From positions 2,706,859-2,770,858 of the forward strand of contig OX638294.1 in assembly GCA_951812325.1 (NCBI GenBank): a stretch of 64,000 nt of DNA, in the 5' to 3' direction. A program made the translations under genes and the position numbers. The stretch is from an uncultured Thermoanaerobaculia bacterium. GTDB taxonomy: Bacteria > Acidobacteriota > Thermoanaerobaculia > Multivoradales > Multivoraceae. Below are positions 49,208-58,047 of the stretch, one piece after another; the stretch's first letter is position 1; each line of letters opens with the position of its first letter. Under the pieces are notes generated by a model, which made no database searches, was not told where the DNA came from, and saw only the letters and a program-made list of their open reading frames with translations.

Positions 49208-49533
49208 GCCCTGCTGGACTTTCCTGGTGGATCGAGTGGGGTTTTCCCGGCTCCACCCTGTCCGCGCGGGTCGGCGCGAGGATCGTCGCCGGACAGGCAA
49301 TGCCGAAATCGCTGGAAGGTGATCCCGAGCTTCAGTCGGAACTCACGCGGAAGGAGGTAGCCGCCGGCACACGAACCCGGCCTTCCGTTGGCGAGATTCA
49401 CTGACACCTGATCCTGCTCGATCTTCCCCGTCTGCGGTCCCTCGGCCCACAGGGACATGGGAGCGCAGAGAACGAGGGCTCAACTCGGGCATCACCGGCA
49501 TGACGCGTTTCGCCGGGGCCGAGAAGGGGAAGT
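49208..49533. other. gap between the DUF2332 gene and tmRNA
   Basis: 326 bp without a supported gene. It begins with a second copy of the 18-bp sequence from the end of the DUF2332 gene (49224-49241). A minus-strand open frame exists but has no recognisable domain. Confidence 0.4.
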
Positions 49534-49880
49534 TGGTGGAGGCGGTGGGAATCGAACCCACGTCCGCGAGACTCGGCGCGAGGGATCTACGTGCGTAGCC
49601 TTCACTCGATCAGTCGCCGCCGGCTTGGGTAGAAGGCCACCACGGCCAGCGGTCTAGCCCCGAAGTGATCCGGCCTGAGTTCAGAGCCTCGCTCAGGCGT
49701 TCGATCCACTTTGAGTGTCAATCCTGACGGCGCCGTGAATCAAGGCTCCGGCAGGACCGTGACGGCTTCTAAGCCGCCAGTGCCAATTCGTCGTTGGCGA
49801 GTGTAAGTGTCCGGTTAACGAGTCGGACTCGGCACGCAACCCCCGAACCGCATGATCTCCCGTCGAAGCCATGCGCCCCC
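49534..49880 (-). ncRNA. ssrA: transfer-messenger RNA
   Basis: A 347-nt tmRNA on the minus strand. The 5' end GGGGGCGCATGGCTTCGACG pairs with the 3' CGCCTCC before ACCA; the T-arm GTGGGTTCGATTCCCAC is intact. The tag reading frame ends GCC AAC GAC GAA TTG GCA CTG GCG GCT TAG, that is ANDELALAA then stop, close to the E. coli ANDENYALAA. The exact resume codon is not certain; the frame is open for some codons upstream (TLTL). Confidence 0.95.
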
Positions 49881-50133
49881 AAGGGCCGACCAGTCTACCG
49901 TATTGCCGCGGTAGAGGCGTTCGCCGTCCACGGGAACGGGCGCGGGCTGCCCGTGCGGCAGCCAGGCAGGGCCTCTTCGCCGGGGGTGGTTGACTTCTCC
50001 AGTGCCGCTCTCGGAGGTCCCCCGTGGGACTTGTCCAAGGATGCCTCAGCGACAAGAGCCTCGCTGGTGGTCGCCATGGGTGATCGTCAGAGGCGGCTCG
50101 GATGACGTCCTGCAGGAACTGATCCCGGCTTGC

Positions 50134-51861
50134 TTATGGCTCACCGGTCCGCGGGCGCGTGGACTTTCCGCCATGCACCGTCGGCTCGGTGCACCACTGC
50201 CTGCGGAGCAGGTCGAGGGGTTCCATCACGTCATCGGGCAGTCCGAGAAGCTCCACGAGCACAGCGCGGTCAAGTGCCTGACGGGTGTCGTCGCGGTAGG
50301 CCTCGTTGGCGGGGAGAAACTCCCTCTCGCGGAAGTCGGCGAGGAGGTGCTCGGCGGCTGCGTGCTGGGTATCCGTCAGGCGGCGTGGGTCGAGGACGGG
50401 GAGGTCCGGGAGAGTCGAGAGGGTGAGGATGGCGCGGCCCTGCTGTTGGCGGGCGCCAAGCCACCAGAAGGACATCAGGCCTAGGGTTGTGTTGGACCAG
50501 AGGACGACGGGCGTTTCCCAGCGCTCGTCGTGCGGCTTGAAGTTGGGCCAAGCGCGGCCGCCGAGTGCCTTCCCGGGCGTGAGGCAGGCGGCGAGCGGCT
50601 GGGAGTTGATTCTGAAGTCGCGGTTGAAGTGCAGCTTGGTGGCGTGGCGGCGCCATGCTCTGACCGCACGTTCGCCGCAGTCGGGGCGTGGTTACGCCCG
50701 GCAGTCCGGCTGCACGGTCAAGTGGTTTTCCCGTGAAGCGTCGTGGCCCCACAGCGTCGGGTACGTGGGTACTGACCCGTGGATGGTCGGGAGGATGTCG
50801 AATGGACCCCTGGGCGGCGTGCGTTCAGGATCGCCGTTGATGTCTCGGTCCAGTAATCCCCGACCGCCAATCTCGGAGAGCGGGACCATCGGGACCATGG
50901 CCTCCTCGTTCCGCCGGGGGAGCTTCAGCCGCCCCTCTGGCAAGGCCAGCATGGTCTGGGCGAGCCCGGCTTCCAGGATGCCCGAGGCACCTCCGTTCTG
51001 AAGCTCCGTGCGGACGAAGACGCCGGCTTCATCTGCGTCCGGCAGAGGGATTCGTCCGGTCGACAGCAAAGTTCGATTGGCGGCGACCTTCTCGATGCGA
51101 CGAGCGACGGAGACGGCTTCGAGGATCGAGCGCGGTCGTCGCCGGAGATTCGCGAACAGTGTGTCGGACTTGCCGCTGCCGGTCTTTCTGGCCACGACCA
51201 GGACTTCTGCCATGCCCGTATCCGCGGAGAAGGCGCGGCTGGCCTGACCCGTATCGGCGATCGAGACGACCGTGAGTCCTTGATAGCGACCAGCGAACAG
51301 GTCACGAGCGTTTCGCCAGGAACCGCCCTGGACGAAGGCAGCCGGCAGGACGAATGCCGCCACTCCGCCGGGCCGCAGCTTGGCGTGTGCCAGGTCCACG
51401 AAGTTGGATGCCAACCCCGCGTTGCCGTGGCCGGCGGGCGCGCGTAGCCAGCCGGAGCTGGGCCATCTGCGGACCGGGTCGCCGGGCAGGCGCGTCCCGG
51501 AGAAGGTGCAGTACAGAAAGGCGCCGCCGCGGATGCCGTGCTGGAGGTCGCCGGCACCTTCGCCGAGCTGGCCTGGAATGCGAACCGCCAGCGCCGCTCC
51601 CATGAGTTCGCCCTCGGGTTCGAGGATACTGCCCAGCCGGCCCCGTGCGTCGGCCTCTACCGTCCTGGCGGGTTCGTACTCCGTCTCGATGACGACGGCC
51701 ATCCCTCCCGGATGGCGCACGATGATGTCCGGCTGGGCGCCGGCGCTGTCCCGGATGACGCCGGTCTGCTCGGCGCTCACGGCGGTCTGCCAGCGTGGAT
51801 GCTTGCCCCGAAGGACATTCGCCAGCGCGCCGTTGAAGGCGGTTTCAACGGTGCGGGGCAT
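50134..51861 (-). pseudogene. decayed restriction-methyltransferase fusion (class I DNA methyltransferase)
   Basis: The N-terminal part (51861 to about 51500) starts PRTVETAFNGALANVLRGKH and has a PD-(D/E)xK-like nuclease region (QPDIIVRHPGG then VVIETEYEPARTVE). The sequence then jumps to the distal part of a DNA methyltransferase (GHGNAGLASNFVDLAHAKLR, PGGVAAFVLPAAF, ADTGMAEVLVVARKTG). The SAM-binding motif and the catalytic NPP(Y/F) region expected between them are missing, which implies an in-frame internal deletion. A TAA at 50692-50694 interrupts the frame. The same frame continues after it with LHFNRDFRINSQPLAACLTP and RWETPVVLWSNTTLGL to a stop at 50134, clearly the original C-terminus. 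The remnant begins 21 bp after the membrane-protein gene. Confidence 0.8.
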
Positions 51862-51882
51862 GAGGAGTCGGAGGGGCGCCGC

Positions 51883-52566
51883 CTAGTCCAGTTCCGGGGC
51901 TTCGCCGACGGTCAGGATGCGTGGCGGTTCCGTCCAGGGGTAGAGGTCCATGTCGAACCGGCGGAGCCACTTCAACTCGGAGCACCGAATCGCAAGCGCG
52001 AGTCGCTGCCACCGCTCATTGACGACCCGACCGTAGCTGGTGGTCAGGCACAGGTGCTGATCGCTGTCCCGGTAACCGCTGAGCAGCGGCACGAGGAGGA
52101 TTCCTGTGTCGCTGCCGTCATCGGCAGTGCTGCTCTTGATGATGAACCCCAAGTAGGTTTTGCCGCTCGGAAAAGCGACTTCGATAAGACTGCCGTCATC
52201 GAAGGTGTCGCAGATGAGCTGGTCAACGAGGTCGCCTTTCTTGTCCGCCAGTTGCCGCCGAGCACGGAGCGGCTTGTACCACAAGTTCAGGGGCACAGGC
52301 GCCAGCGCCGCGAGGAGCAAGCTCCCGACTGCCGCGCCGCTCACCTGCAACGCTGACCACCCCGGCAGGAGATCGAGCCAGCTATACAGGCTAGGGCACA
52401 ACTGCCCGGCTACAGCAGCGACCAGATAGAGAGCCAGTCCGACCAATGTCGCCCTGAAGACGACGTGGTAGCCGGATTCTCGCCGGAGACCGAACTTCCG
52501 GATGTTCGTCAAGCGCAGGAGCAGGTACCCGGCGAGAGCCGGGACGAAGAACTCCAAAGCAGGCAC
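51883..52566 (-). CDS. unknown membrane protein upstream of the decayed methyltransferase
   Basis: I do not recognise this 227-residue protein. About three hydrophobic segments lie in the N-terminal half (FFVPALAGYLLLRL, VVFRATLVGLALYLVAAVAG, ALQVSGAAVGSLLLAALAPV). They are followed by a soluble C-terminal domain of about 120 residues with LVDQLICDTFDDGSLIEVAF, KTYLGFIIKS and ILLVPLLSGYRDSD. The layout suggests a membrane sensor or effector with a cytoplasmic beta-rich domain. The gene abuts the preceding small gene (stop next to ATG) and precedes the methyltransferase remnant, so the three form an operon. Confidence 0.65.
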   Translation of the reverse strand: MPALEFFVPALAGYLLLRLTNIRKFGLRRESGYHVVFRATLVGLALYLVAAVAGQLCPSLYSWLDLLPGWSALQVSGAAVGSLLLAALAPVPLNLWYKPLRARRQLADKKGDLVDQLICDTFDDGSLIEVAFPSGKTYLGFIIKSSTADDGSDTGILLVPLLSGYRDSDQHLCLTTSYGRVVNERWQRLALAIRCSELKWLRRFDMDLYPWTEPPRILTVGEAPELD

Positions 52567-52806
52567 TTACTCGAGCTTCCTCTTCCGCTCGGACTCCCCG
52601 CCGTCGCCCGTCCCCGCGACCTCGATACTCCGGTTGACGCTTGAGATCGTCTTCTGCACCCGCTTGCTCGCGAGGAAATCGCCGACGTTCTCGACGTAGA
52701 GAGCCCCGGATCCAGTCACCCGGAGTCGGTCGCCGTTAGCCCTCTCGCTGCTGTCGTTCTTCTGGTTTTGGGCGTCGGTCTGCTTCGGCAATGCGTCTAC
52801 AGACAC
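52567..52806 (-). CDS. unknown small charged protein
   Basis: 79 residues from a GTG start; no family recognised. The first 28 residues are polar and probably disordered; a short folded-looking core follows (LRVTGSGALYVENVGDFLAS then KRVQKTISSVNRSIEVAG), and the tail is Glu/Arg/Lys-rich. Its stop codon is directly adjacent to the ATG of the membrane protein, which supports it being real and co-translated. Confidence 0.5.
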   Translation of the reverse strand: MSVDALPKQTDAQNQKNDSSERANGDRLRVTGSGALYVENVGDFLASKRVQKTISSVNRSIEVAGTGDGGESERKRKLE

Positions 52807-53101
52807 GCGCCTGGAACTACACTTCCCGACCGGCTGGGTTCCGTGGGGATCGGCTGCACGATGGTTCCTCCGGTTGTGGATCGGGTTCAGCAGAATTCTG
52901 TGCGTACAACTTAGCCCATAAGCTATCGGCTTTCAACGTGCTGTCGGGACCGGTCCAGGACCATTCCAAAGTCCGACGCTTCGCGCCGCGTGCGGGCAGG
53001 GCACCCGCGTTCCCGAGAGCGGAGAGTCGTGCCAGCACCGATCTTCCCACCCAAGAGTGGTTTCCGCACCTCGGACATCGGAGTTTCCGACTTCGGAACA
53101 G
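52807..53101. other. gap upstream of the small-protein operon
   Basis: No gene is supported. The sequence is visibly less GC-rich than its surroundings (for example around 52880-52950), which suits a promoter region for the leftward operon or foreign DNA. Confidence 0.35.
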
Positions 53102-53149
53102 CCCTGACGGCGCCGGTCAGGGACAGGTCACCGCCAGCCCTGCGGTGAC
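53102..53149 (-). terminator. two tandem hairpins after the penicillin-acylase gene
   Basis: CCCTGAC/GTCAGGG (53102-53122, 7-bp stem) and GTCACCGC/GCGGTGAC (53127-53149, perfect 8-bp stem) lie 25-72 bp downstream of the acylase stop. No T-tract follows. Confidence 0.5.
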
Positions 53150-53173
53150 GTGACCCGGATGACCGGTGGACAC

Positions 53174-55405
53174 CTACCGTGAGTCGCTCGGCCGGTAGGC
53201 CCGCGTCGTGTGGGCCTCGACGTCGTCCCAGTAGAGCCACGCCGGCTTGAACCGTCCTTCCGACAGCAGGCGAGCCTGGTCGAAGAAGTGGGGCGAATCG
53301 GGTCGGTGGCTCTGGCCGTAGTGGAGGTAGCTCGCGCCTCGGGTTTTCTCGCCGAACTCGTAGACGGCCATGTAGGAGGCGCCGGTCGCGGCGTAGCGCA
53401 GCTTGCGGACCTCGCCGTCTTCGAGTGTCGTGGGCGGCGAGTGGTACAGCGTGAACGCGACGCCGAGCGGGCCGCGGACGCCGGCGAGCGGCAGGCTCGG
53501 CTCGTCGTCGGAGAAGGGGACGGCGCCCGCTGAGGGCTGGTTCGCGTGGCGCTGGATGCGGTGGACGTCGCCGTAGGGAACGCGCCAGTCGCCGTAGAGC
53601 TCGGTGAGTTTCTCCGCCGCCCGCTCGAGGGCGAGGAACCGCGCCGGCATGTCGTTCACGTACTCGGGCTTCAGGGTCTCGACGGGGTAGCCGCGGCCGT
53701 AGAGCTCTTCGTACCAGCCGACGGCCAGGGTCGCCTGGGTGGAGGTCAGCGAACTCCTGAAGTCCCAGTCGAGCAGGTGCTCGAGGTAGGGGCGGACGCG
53801 GGCGGCGAGGTCCGGGTCGGCGCCTTCGAGCGTCCTGAGCCTGCGCGCGTACGAAGGCAGCTCGGTCATCGGCCAGTAGAGGGTCGTGTCGTAGGCGAGA
53901 GCCTGGAAGTCCTCGAAGGTGATGTCGCTGGCGTTGCGCAGCAGGTAGCGGGCCATCTTGGCCCGGCGCTTGTCGTCGTGCTTGTCCTCGACCATGTAGG
54001 GCGGGAAGTCGAGCAGCGACGGATTGCCGTCGTCAGTGGTCGTGAACGGCGACGAGTTGCAGTTCTGGACGTAGCCGGACGGCGGGTTGAGAACCTGCGG
54101 CAGCTCGTCTATGGGGTGGAACGGGCCCCACTCGTTGTTCGGGTCGGCGCCGTCTACGGGCCTGGTCCAGTCGACCGACGGGTCGCGACGGGCGATCGCG
54201 CCGTTGTAGAGGTAGAAGATGTTGCCGTCGGCGTCGGCGTAGGTCGTGTTGAACGTCTGCAGCAGTTGCATGGACACCGCGGCGTACCACTCCTCGAATG
54301 AGCGCGCCTTGGCCTGGGCCAGCGCCTGGACCATGCGGCTGCCCTCGTAAAGCCGGGGCACGCGGACGGCCAGGTAGTGCCCGTCGTCCTCGCGGGCGAT
54401 GATCGGGCCGTAGTGCGAGCGCCGGAAGACCACCCGGCGCGGCACGAGCGCGTCGCCCTCGCGGATGTGGATCGTGGCGCTCCATTCCTCGGCGTCGCGA
54501 TAACCGGCGCCGTAGCGGTACTTGAGAGGGTCGGTCGGATGGTCGAAGGTCAGGCGGTAGGTGTCCGAAATGTCGGCGGCGTTCACGGTGTATGCCCAGC
54601 CCAGCCGCTCGTTGAAGCCGGCGGTGGGCAACGGGCCGCCCGGGTACATGGCGCCCGAGAAGTTGAGGCCCTCGTCGCTCACCACGTGCATCTCCGTGAA
54701 CATGCCCGAGCCGTACCAGGGCTGGTGGGGATTGATGAAGAGCATCGCGTTGCCGTCGCGCGTCTTCGACGGCCCGACGGCCCACTGGTTCGAGCCCAGC
54801 GACGCGGCGAGTTCCTCCGCCAGGCGGGGGAGTCGCCCGCGCGGCGCGTGGGCGGCGCCGAGCAGCCGGCCGAGGATCATGTAGCGCTCGAAGGCGAGCA
54901 CGTGGAAGGGCTCCATCCGCTCGAGCAGGCGCGGCTTCTCTCCGGGGTGTTTCTCCAGGTAGAAGTTGTAGCCGGCGGCGAAGCCCTCCGCGATCCGGCG
55001 GATGTTCTCGGGCAGGCCGGGGAAATCGCGGCGGGAGGTCCCCACCAGGTCGAAGAGGGCCACCTCGAGGTCGCTGCGGAACCCGGACTCGCCGACGACC
55101 TCCGCGTAGCGCCCGAGAGCCTTGATGTAGGTGTCCTCGAGCTGGAAGAAGTGGTCCTCGCACTGCGCCCAGGCCGAGCCGAAGGCGACCGCGGCGTCGG
55201 TCGAGGCCTTGATGTGCGGCACGCCCCACTCGTCGCGGTGGATGACGACATCGGCGGCCCGGTCGGGCGCGCCCGTGGAGCTAACCGGCGGCGGCGTGTC
55301 TGGCCTGGCGCCTGGCCTGGTGTCCGTGTCGACGCCGCACCCGATTGCTGCGAGTGCGAAGGTCGCCGCGGCAAGCCGGCTCGTCCGGATGTGGCTCAAG
55401 GGCAT
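53174..55405 (-). CDS. penicillin-acylase family lipoprotein (Ntn-hydrolase)
   Basis: A 743-residue secreted amidase homologue. The N-terminus is a lipoprotein signal ending LAAIGC (Cys23). After the alpha chain (DEWGVPHIKASTDAAVAFG) the autocatalytic nucleophile is Ser205 in LGSNQWAVGP, as in cephalosporin/penicillin acylases and AHL acylases. HPQPWYGSG-like (NPHQPWYG) and YVQNCNSSPF are conserved beta-chain blocks. The family hydrolyses amides such as acyl-homoserine lactones or beta-lactam side chains; specificity cannot be assigned. The ATG at 55405 is chosen for the signal peptide. Confidence 0.87.
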   Translation of the reverse strand: MPLSHIRTSRLAAATFALAAIGCGVDTDTRPGARPDTPPPVSSTGAPDRAADVVIHRDEWGVPHIKASTDAAVAFGSAWAQCEDHFFQLEDTYIKALGRYAEVVGESGFRSDLEVALFDLVGTSRRDFPGLPENIRRIAEGFAAGYNFYLEKHPGEKPRLLERMEPFHVLAFERYMILGRLLGAAHAPRGRLPRLAEELAASLGSNQWAVGPSKTRDGNAMLFINPHQPWYGSGMFTEMHVVSDEGLNFSGAMYPGGPLPTAGFNERLGWAYTVNAADISDTYRLTFDHPTDPLKYRYGAGYRDAEEWSATIHIREGDALVPRRVVFRRSHYGPIIAREDDGHYLAVRVPRLYEGSRMVQALAQAKARSFEEWYAAVSMQLLQTFNTTYADADGNIFYLYNGAIARRDPSVDWTRPVDGADPNNEWGPFHPIDELPQVLNPPSGYVQNCNSSPFTTTDDGNPSLLDFPPYMVEDKHDDKRRAKMARYLLRNASDITFEDFQALAYDTTLYWPMTELPSYARRLRTLEGADPDLAARVRPYLEHLLDWDFRSSLTSTQATLAVGWYEELYGRGYPVETLKPEYVNDMPARFLALERAAEKLTELYGDWRVPYGDVHRIQRHANQPSAGAVPFSDDEPSLPLAGVRGPLGVAFTLYHSPPTTLEDGEVRKLRYAATGASYMAVYEFGEKTRGASYLHYGQSHRPDSPHFFDQARLLSEGRFKPAWLYWDDVEAHTTRAYRPSDSR

Positions 55406-55496
55406 GGATTGAGGGGAGTATCGCAGAGCGGAGCCGGCCTGGCGGCCGGCGCGTCCCGAGGCTGCCTTCGGCGGCAGCCGGCGGGGACGCCGGCGC

Positions 55497-55612
55497 GCCT
55501 GTACCTTTGCTGGGTGGATTCTGGTCCCTGTCCGAGGCCGTCCGAGAGTCGAGCAGTGGTCGAGGCTGCGGTAGCTGTGGGAACCGGTCTGCCGGTTTCC
55601 AAGGTCCCAGTG
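55497..55612 (-). repeat. hairpin-bearing intergenic repeat, copy 2
   Basis: On the minus strand this segment (GACCTTGGAAACCGGCAGAC through CCACAGCTACCGCAGCCTCG to CCCAGCAAAGGTAC) matches 27820-27935 with a few differences. After it on the minus strand another stem (GCCGGCGTCCCCGCCGGC) replaces the GGACC/GGTCC stem of copy 1. It occupies the 220-bp gap between the acylase gene and the toxin gene. Confidence 0.75.
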
Positions 55613-55625
55613 TGGCGAGTCGCGT

Positions 55626-56024
55626 TCAGTCGGTCGCCCGAAGGCGCTGAATCTGTCCGGGCCAGTCGAGGAGGAGCTGGTCGGCGGTGACCAGGCAGTG
55701 TCCCTCGAGCGCCGTTGCGACGATGATCCGGTCCGCCGGGTCGCCGTGAAGATCGGTGATGAGGCCTGCGCGCAGCGCAATGTCGCCGTGCACCGGAATC
55801 TCGTTCAGGCCGTGGAGCAGCAGATACCCGCGTAGCGCTTCCACGGCCAGGTCGAATTGCATGCGGCCCTTCCTGACAAGCATTGCGACTTCCCAGAACG
55901 AGATGGCGGACACCGCTGCGTTGCCGGCGACAATCGCCTCGTCGACCGTGCGGCGGGCACGGCCGCCAAAGCGCCGGTCGCCACGGATCATCCAAAGGAG
56001 GACGACAGTGTCGAGGAGCAGCAA
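55626..56024 (-). CDS. VapC-like PIN-domain toxin
   Basis: A 132-residue PIN-domain ribonuclease, the toxin of a type II toxin-antitoxin pair. The acidic active site is visible: Asp5 (LLLDTVVLLW), Glu45 (SFWEVAML), Asp95 and Asp98 (GDPADRIIVATA). The start is TTG at 56024, 12 bp after the antitoxin stop. It likely cleaves RNA unless bound by its partner. Confidence 0.88.
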   Translation of the reverse strand: MLLLDTVVLLWMIRGDRRFGGRARRTVDEAIVAGNAAVSAISFWEVAMLVRKGRMQFDLAVEALRGYLLLHGLNEIPVHGDIALRAGLITDLHGDPADRIIVATALEGHCLVTADQLLLDWPGQIQRLRATD

Positions 56025-56036
56025 CTGGACTCGCGC

Positions 56037-56309
56037 TCAGTCCGGATCCTCGCCCAGGATGAGGGCGAGCTTCCGCTCTTCGTCCCATCCGCCCGACTCG
56101 TCTTCAATCGGAGACATGATGTCGCCGGTGATCTTCATCTGACCCCGAAAACAGCCGAAGAGGCTCTTCGGCTTCTCCCGGTACGGCACCAGCCGCGACA
56201 CCGGATTGCCGTTCTTCGTGATGACCACTTCGTCGCCGGTTTCGGCGACCTCGTCCATCAGCTTGAGGCACGTGGCCTTGAACTCCGAGGCCTTGATCGT
56301 CCGTTCCAT
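56037..56309 (-). CDS. Phd/YefM family antitoxin
   Basis: 90 residues beginning MERTIKASEFKATCLKLMDE, then VAETGDEVVITKNGNPVSRL and VPYR, the standard Phd/YefM DNA-binding fold. The C-terminal half (GDIMSPIEDESGGWDEERKL) should wrap the PIN toxin encoded just downstream. Antitoxins of this family repress their own promoter. Confidence 0.88.
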   Translation of the reverse strand: MERTIKASEFKATCLKLMDEVAETGDEVVITKNGNPVSRLVPYREKPKSLFGCFRGQMKITGDIMSPIEDESGGWDEERKLALILGEDPD

Positions 56310-56319
56310 GGCGCGGGCG

Positions 56320-56325
56320 AGCGTA
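56320..56325 (-). promoter_or_regulatory. -10-like box TACGCT before the antitoxin gene
   Basis: TACGCT on the minus strand ends 10 nt before the antitoxin ATG. TGGTCATGGTCATGACCATG at about 56334-56353 just upstream is a palindromic candidate operator (CATGGTCATGACCATG). Confidence 0.35.
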
Positions 56326-56366
56326 TCAGGATCTGGTCATGGTCATGACCATGGTCGCGCCGTCCC

Positions 56367-56858
56367 TCACGGCGGCTGCCCTCGGGCCGAGTCACCAACC
56401 GGCGGCCCTGGGGGCTGCTCGCCCGGGCGCGGCCCGAGGCTGGCCAGAAAATCGGCGGCACTCTTGTGACGAAGCCGTGAACCGACGACGAGCCAGGCGA
56501 GCAGAATCAGGATGAAACCGCTCCCGGCCAGATTCGGCGACGTGCCGGGCAGCAGTGGCCAGGCGAACATCGCCAGGACGCCCAGGGCCCCGAGCGCCAG
56601 GATGCCGACCGCCGCGGCGTTGGTCGAGTAGTCGGAGCGTTCGACGTGGAAGACGACGTGTACTCCCTGTGCGCTCGACCGCACGGAGACCGAGCCGTGC
56701 ACGATGCCGGTGCGGACCCCGGCGGCGACGGGCAAGGTCAGTTGGCCACCGGTTCCCTGCCGGTTCCAGGCGCCGTTCCATGCCTCCGCGCAATCGGAGA
56801 GCGCCTCGATCGCCTCGTCCGGAGTCAGCTCCAGCTCGATCTCGTATTGTGAAAGCAC
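56367..56858 (-). CDS. unknown small membrane protein
   Basis: 163 residues, no family recognised. An N-terminal soluble domain (about 1-78: LELTPDEAIEALSDCAEAWN, VHGSVSVRSSAQGVHVVFHV) precedes two membrane segments (VGILALGALGVLAMFAWPLL and GFILILLAWLVVG, about 84-130) and a Pro/Gly-rich tail. It lies 24 bp downstream of dusB on the same strand and probably shares its transcript. The start ATG at 56858 is the only good candidate. Confidence 0.6.
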   Translation of the reverse strand: MLSQYEIELELTPDEAIEALSDCAEAWNGAWNRQGTGGQLTLPVAAGVRTGIVHGSVSVRSSAQGVHVVFHVERSDYSTNAAAVGILALGALGVLAMFAWPLLPGTSPNLAGSGFILILLAWLVVGSRLRHKSAADFLASLGPRPGEQPPGPPVGDSARGQPP

Positions 56859-56882
56859 TTGCGCCGGTACGTTTCGGCGCTG

Positions 56883-57911
56883 CTACGCGGCCATCTCGAG
56901 TTGCTGGTGGAAGAACTCTTCGACCGCGACCAGGAACTTCTCGACCGTGTCGAGTCGCTGGATCTGCTGGCGAAGGCGCTTGCCGTTCGGCAGACCGTGG
57001 GTGTACCAGCCGGTGAACTTGCGCAGCTTGTGCAGGGCGAATCGGTTTGCCTCGCGCTCCGCCACCATGTGGAAATGGCCCAGAATCAGGTCGCGCCGGT
57101 CGATCAGAGTCGGTTCCGGCGCCTTCTCGCCGAGCAGCCGGCTGGTCACCTGGTGGAAGATCCACGGGTTCCGCGTCGCGCCGCGGCCGATCATCACGCC
57201 GTCGCAGCCGGTCTGCCGGAGCAGGCGCTCGGCGTCGTCCGGAGCCACGATGTCGCCGTTGCCGATCACGGGAATGGAGAGGGCCCCCTTCAACCGCGCC
57301 AGGTGGCTCCAGTCCGCTTCGCCGCGGAACATCTGCCTGGCGGTCCGGGCGTGCATGGCCACCGCGTCCGCGCCCAGGTCCTCGCAGAGCCGGCCCAGCT
57401 CGAGGTAGTTCGCCCGCTCGTGGTCCAGCCCGAGCCGGAACTTGACGGTGAGCGGAATCCGGATCCGGCGGCGGACCTCGCTCACGATGCGGCCGGCAAG
57501 GTCGAGATCCCCCATCAGGGCGGCGCCGGCGCAGCCCTTGAGCACCTTGTTCGCCGGACAGCCCATGTTGATGTCGCAGATGTCCGCGCCCAGCTCCTCG
57601 ACCACCCCGGCAGCCTCCGCCATCGTGTCCGCGTCGGAGCCGTAGATCTGAATGGCCAGCGGGCGCTCTTCCTCCGAAAAGACCATGAGGTCCCGCGTGT
57701 GCTGGTTGCCGTCGACGATCGCCCGGGAGGAGATGAACTCCATCGACACGAGACCGACGCCGCCGATCCGGCGCACGATCAGCCGGAAGTCGCGGTCCGT
57801 GACGCCGGCCATCGGCGCCAGGAACAGGGGCGGGTCGATGGTCACGGCTCGCTCGCCCCGGCCGAGAACGATCGGCCCGAGCGGCGGCATCGCTGAAGAC
57901 GACGAAGCCAT
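56883..57911 (-). CDS. dusB: tRNA-dihydrouridine synthase
   Basis: Dus enzymes reduce uridines in the tRNA D-loop with FMN and NADPH. LAPMAGVTDRDFR near the N-terminus, the catalytic cysteine in DINMGCPANKV (Cys118), GADAVAMHARTARQM and VIGNGDI are conserved. The 342-residue length and RKFTGWYTHGLP fit the DusB/NifR3 group. The ATG at 57911 overlaps, on the opposite strand, an ATG of the bshC frame. Confidence 0.94.
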   Translation of the reverse strand: MASSSSAMPPLGPIVLGRGERAVTIDPPLFLAPMAGVTDRDFRLIVRRIGGVGLVSMEFISSRAIVDGNQHTRDLMVFSEEERPLAIQIYGSDADTMAEAAGVVEELGADICDINMGCPANKVLKGCAGAALMGDLDLAGRIVSEVRRRIRIPLTVKFRLGLDHERANYLELGRLCEDLGADAVAMHARTARQMFRGEADWSHLARLKGALSIPVIGNGDIVAPDDAERLLRQTGCDGVMIGRGATRNPWIFHQVTSRLLGEKAPEPTLIDRRDLILGHFHMVAEREANRFALHKLRKFTGWYTHGLPNGKRLRQQIQRLDTVEKFLVAVEEFFHQQLEMAA

Positions 57912-57920
57912 GACAGCCCG

Positions 57921-57926
57921 ATTCTA
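57921..57926 (-). promoter_or_regulatory. -10-like box TAGAAT before dusB
   Basis: TAGAAT, one base from the TATAAT consensus, ends 9 nt before the dusB ATG on the minus strand. Confidence 0.45.
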
Positions 57927-58033
57927 CGCACCTGCTGGAACTTCGGGGTGGGTCGGCTGTGCCCCCTGTGGCGCCCCCTGGCAGCCCGATGCAGGAGTCG
58001 CGCTCCATTCGAACGGCGCGGTGCGCCCGGCGG

Positions 58034-58039
58034 TAGGAT
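58034..58039 (+). promoter_or_regulatory. -10-like box TAGGAT before bshC
   Basis: TAGGAT ends 8 nt before the GTG at 58048 and helps choose that codon as the bshC start. Confidence 0.4.
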
Positions 58040-58047
58040 CACCCGCC

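Noticed and set aside
48994..49458. A 154-codon minus-strand ORF at the end of the DUF2332 gene
   Set aside because: It overlaps the DUF2332 coding region antisense, and its unique part has no identifiable domain or ribosome-binding site.
57652..58047. Longer N-terminus for BshC from the upstream open frame
   Set aside because: It would overlap dusB antisense and add a Cys/Pro/Gly-rich leader unknown in the family; a GTG with a -10-like box at 58048 fits better.
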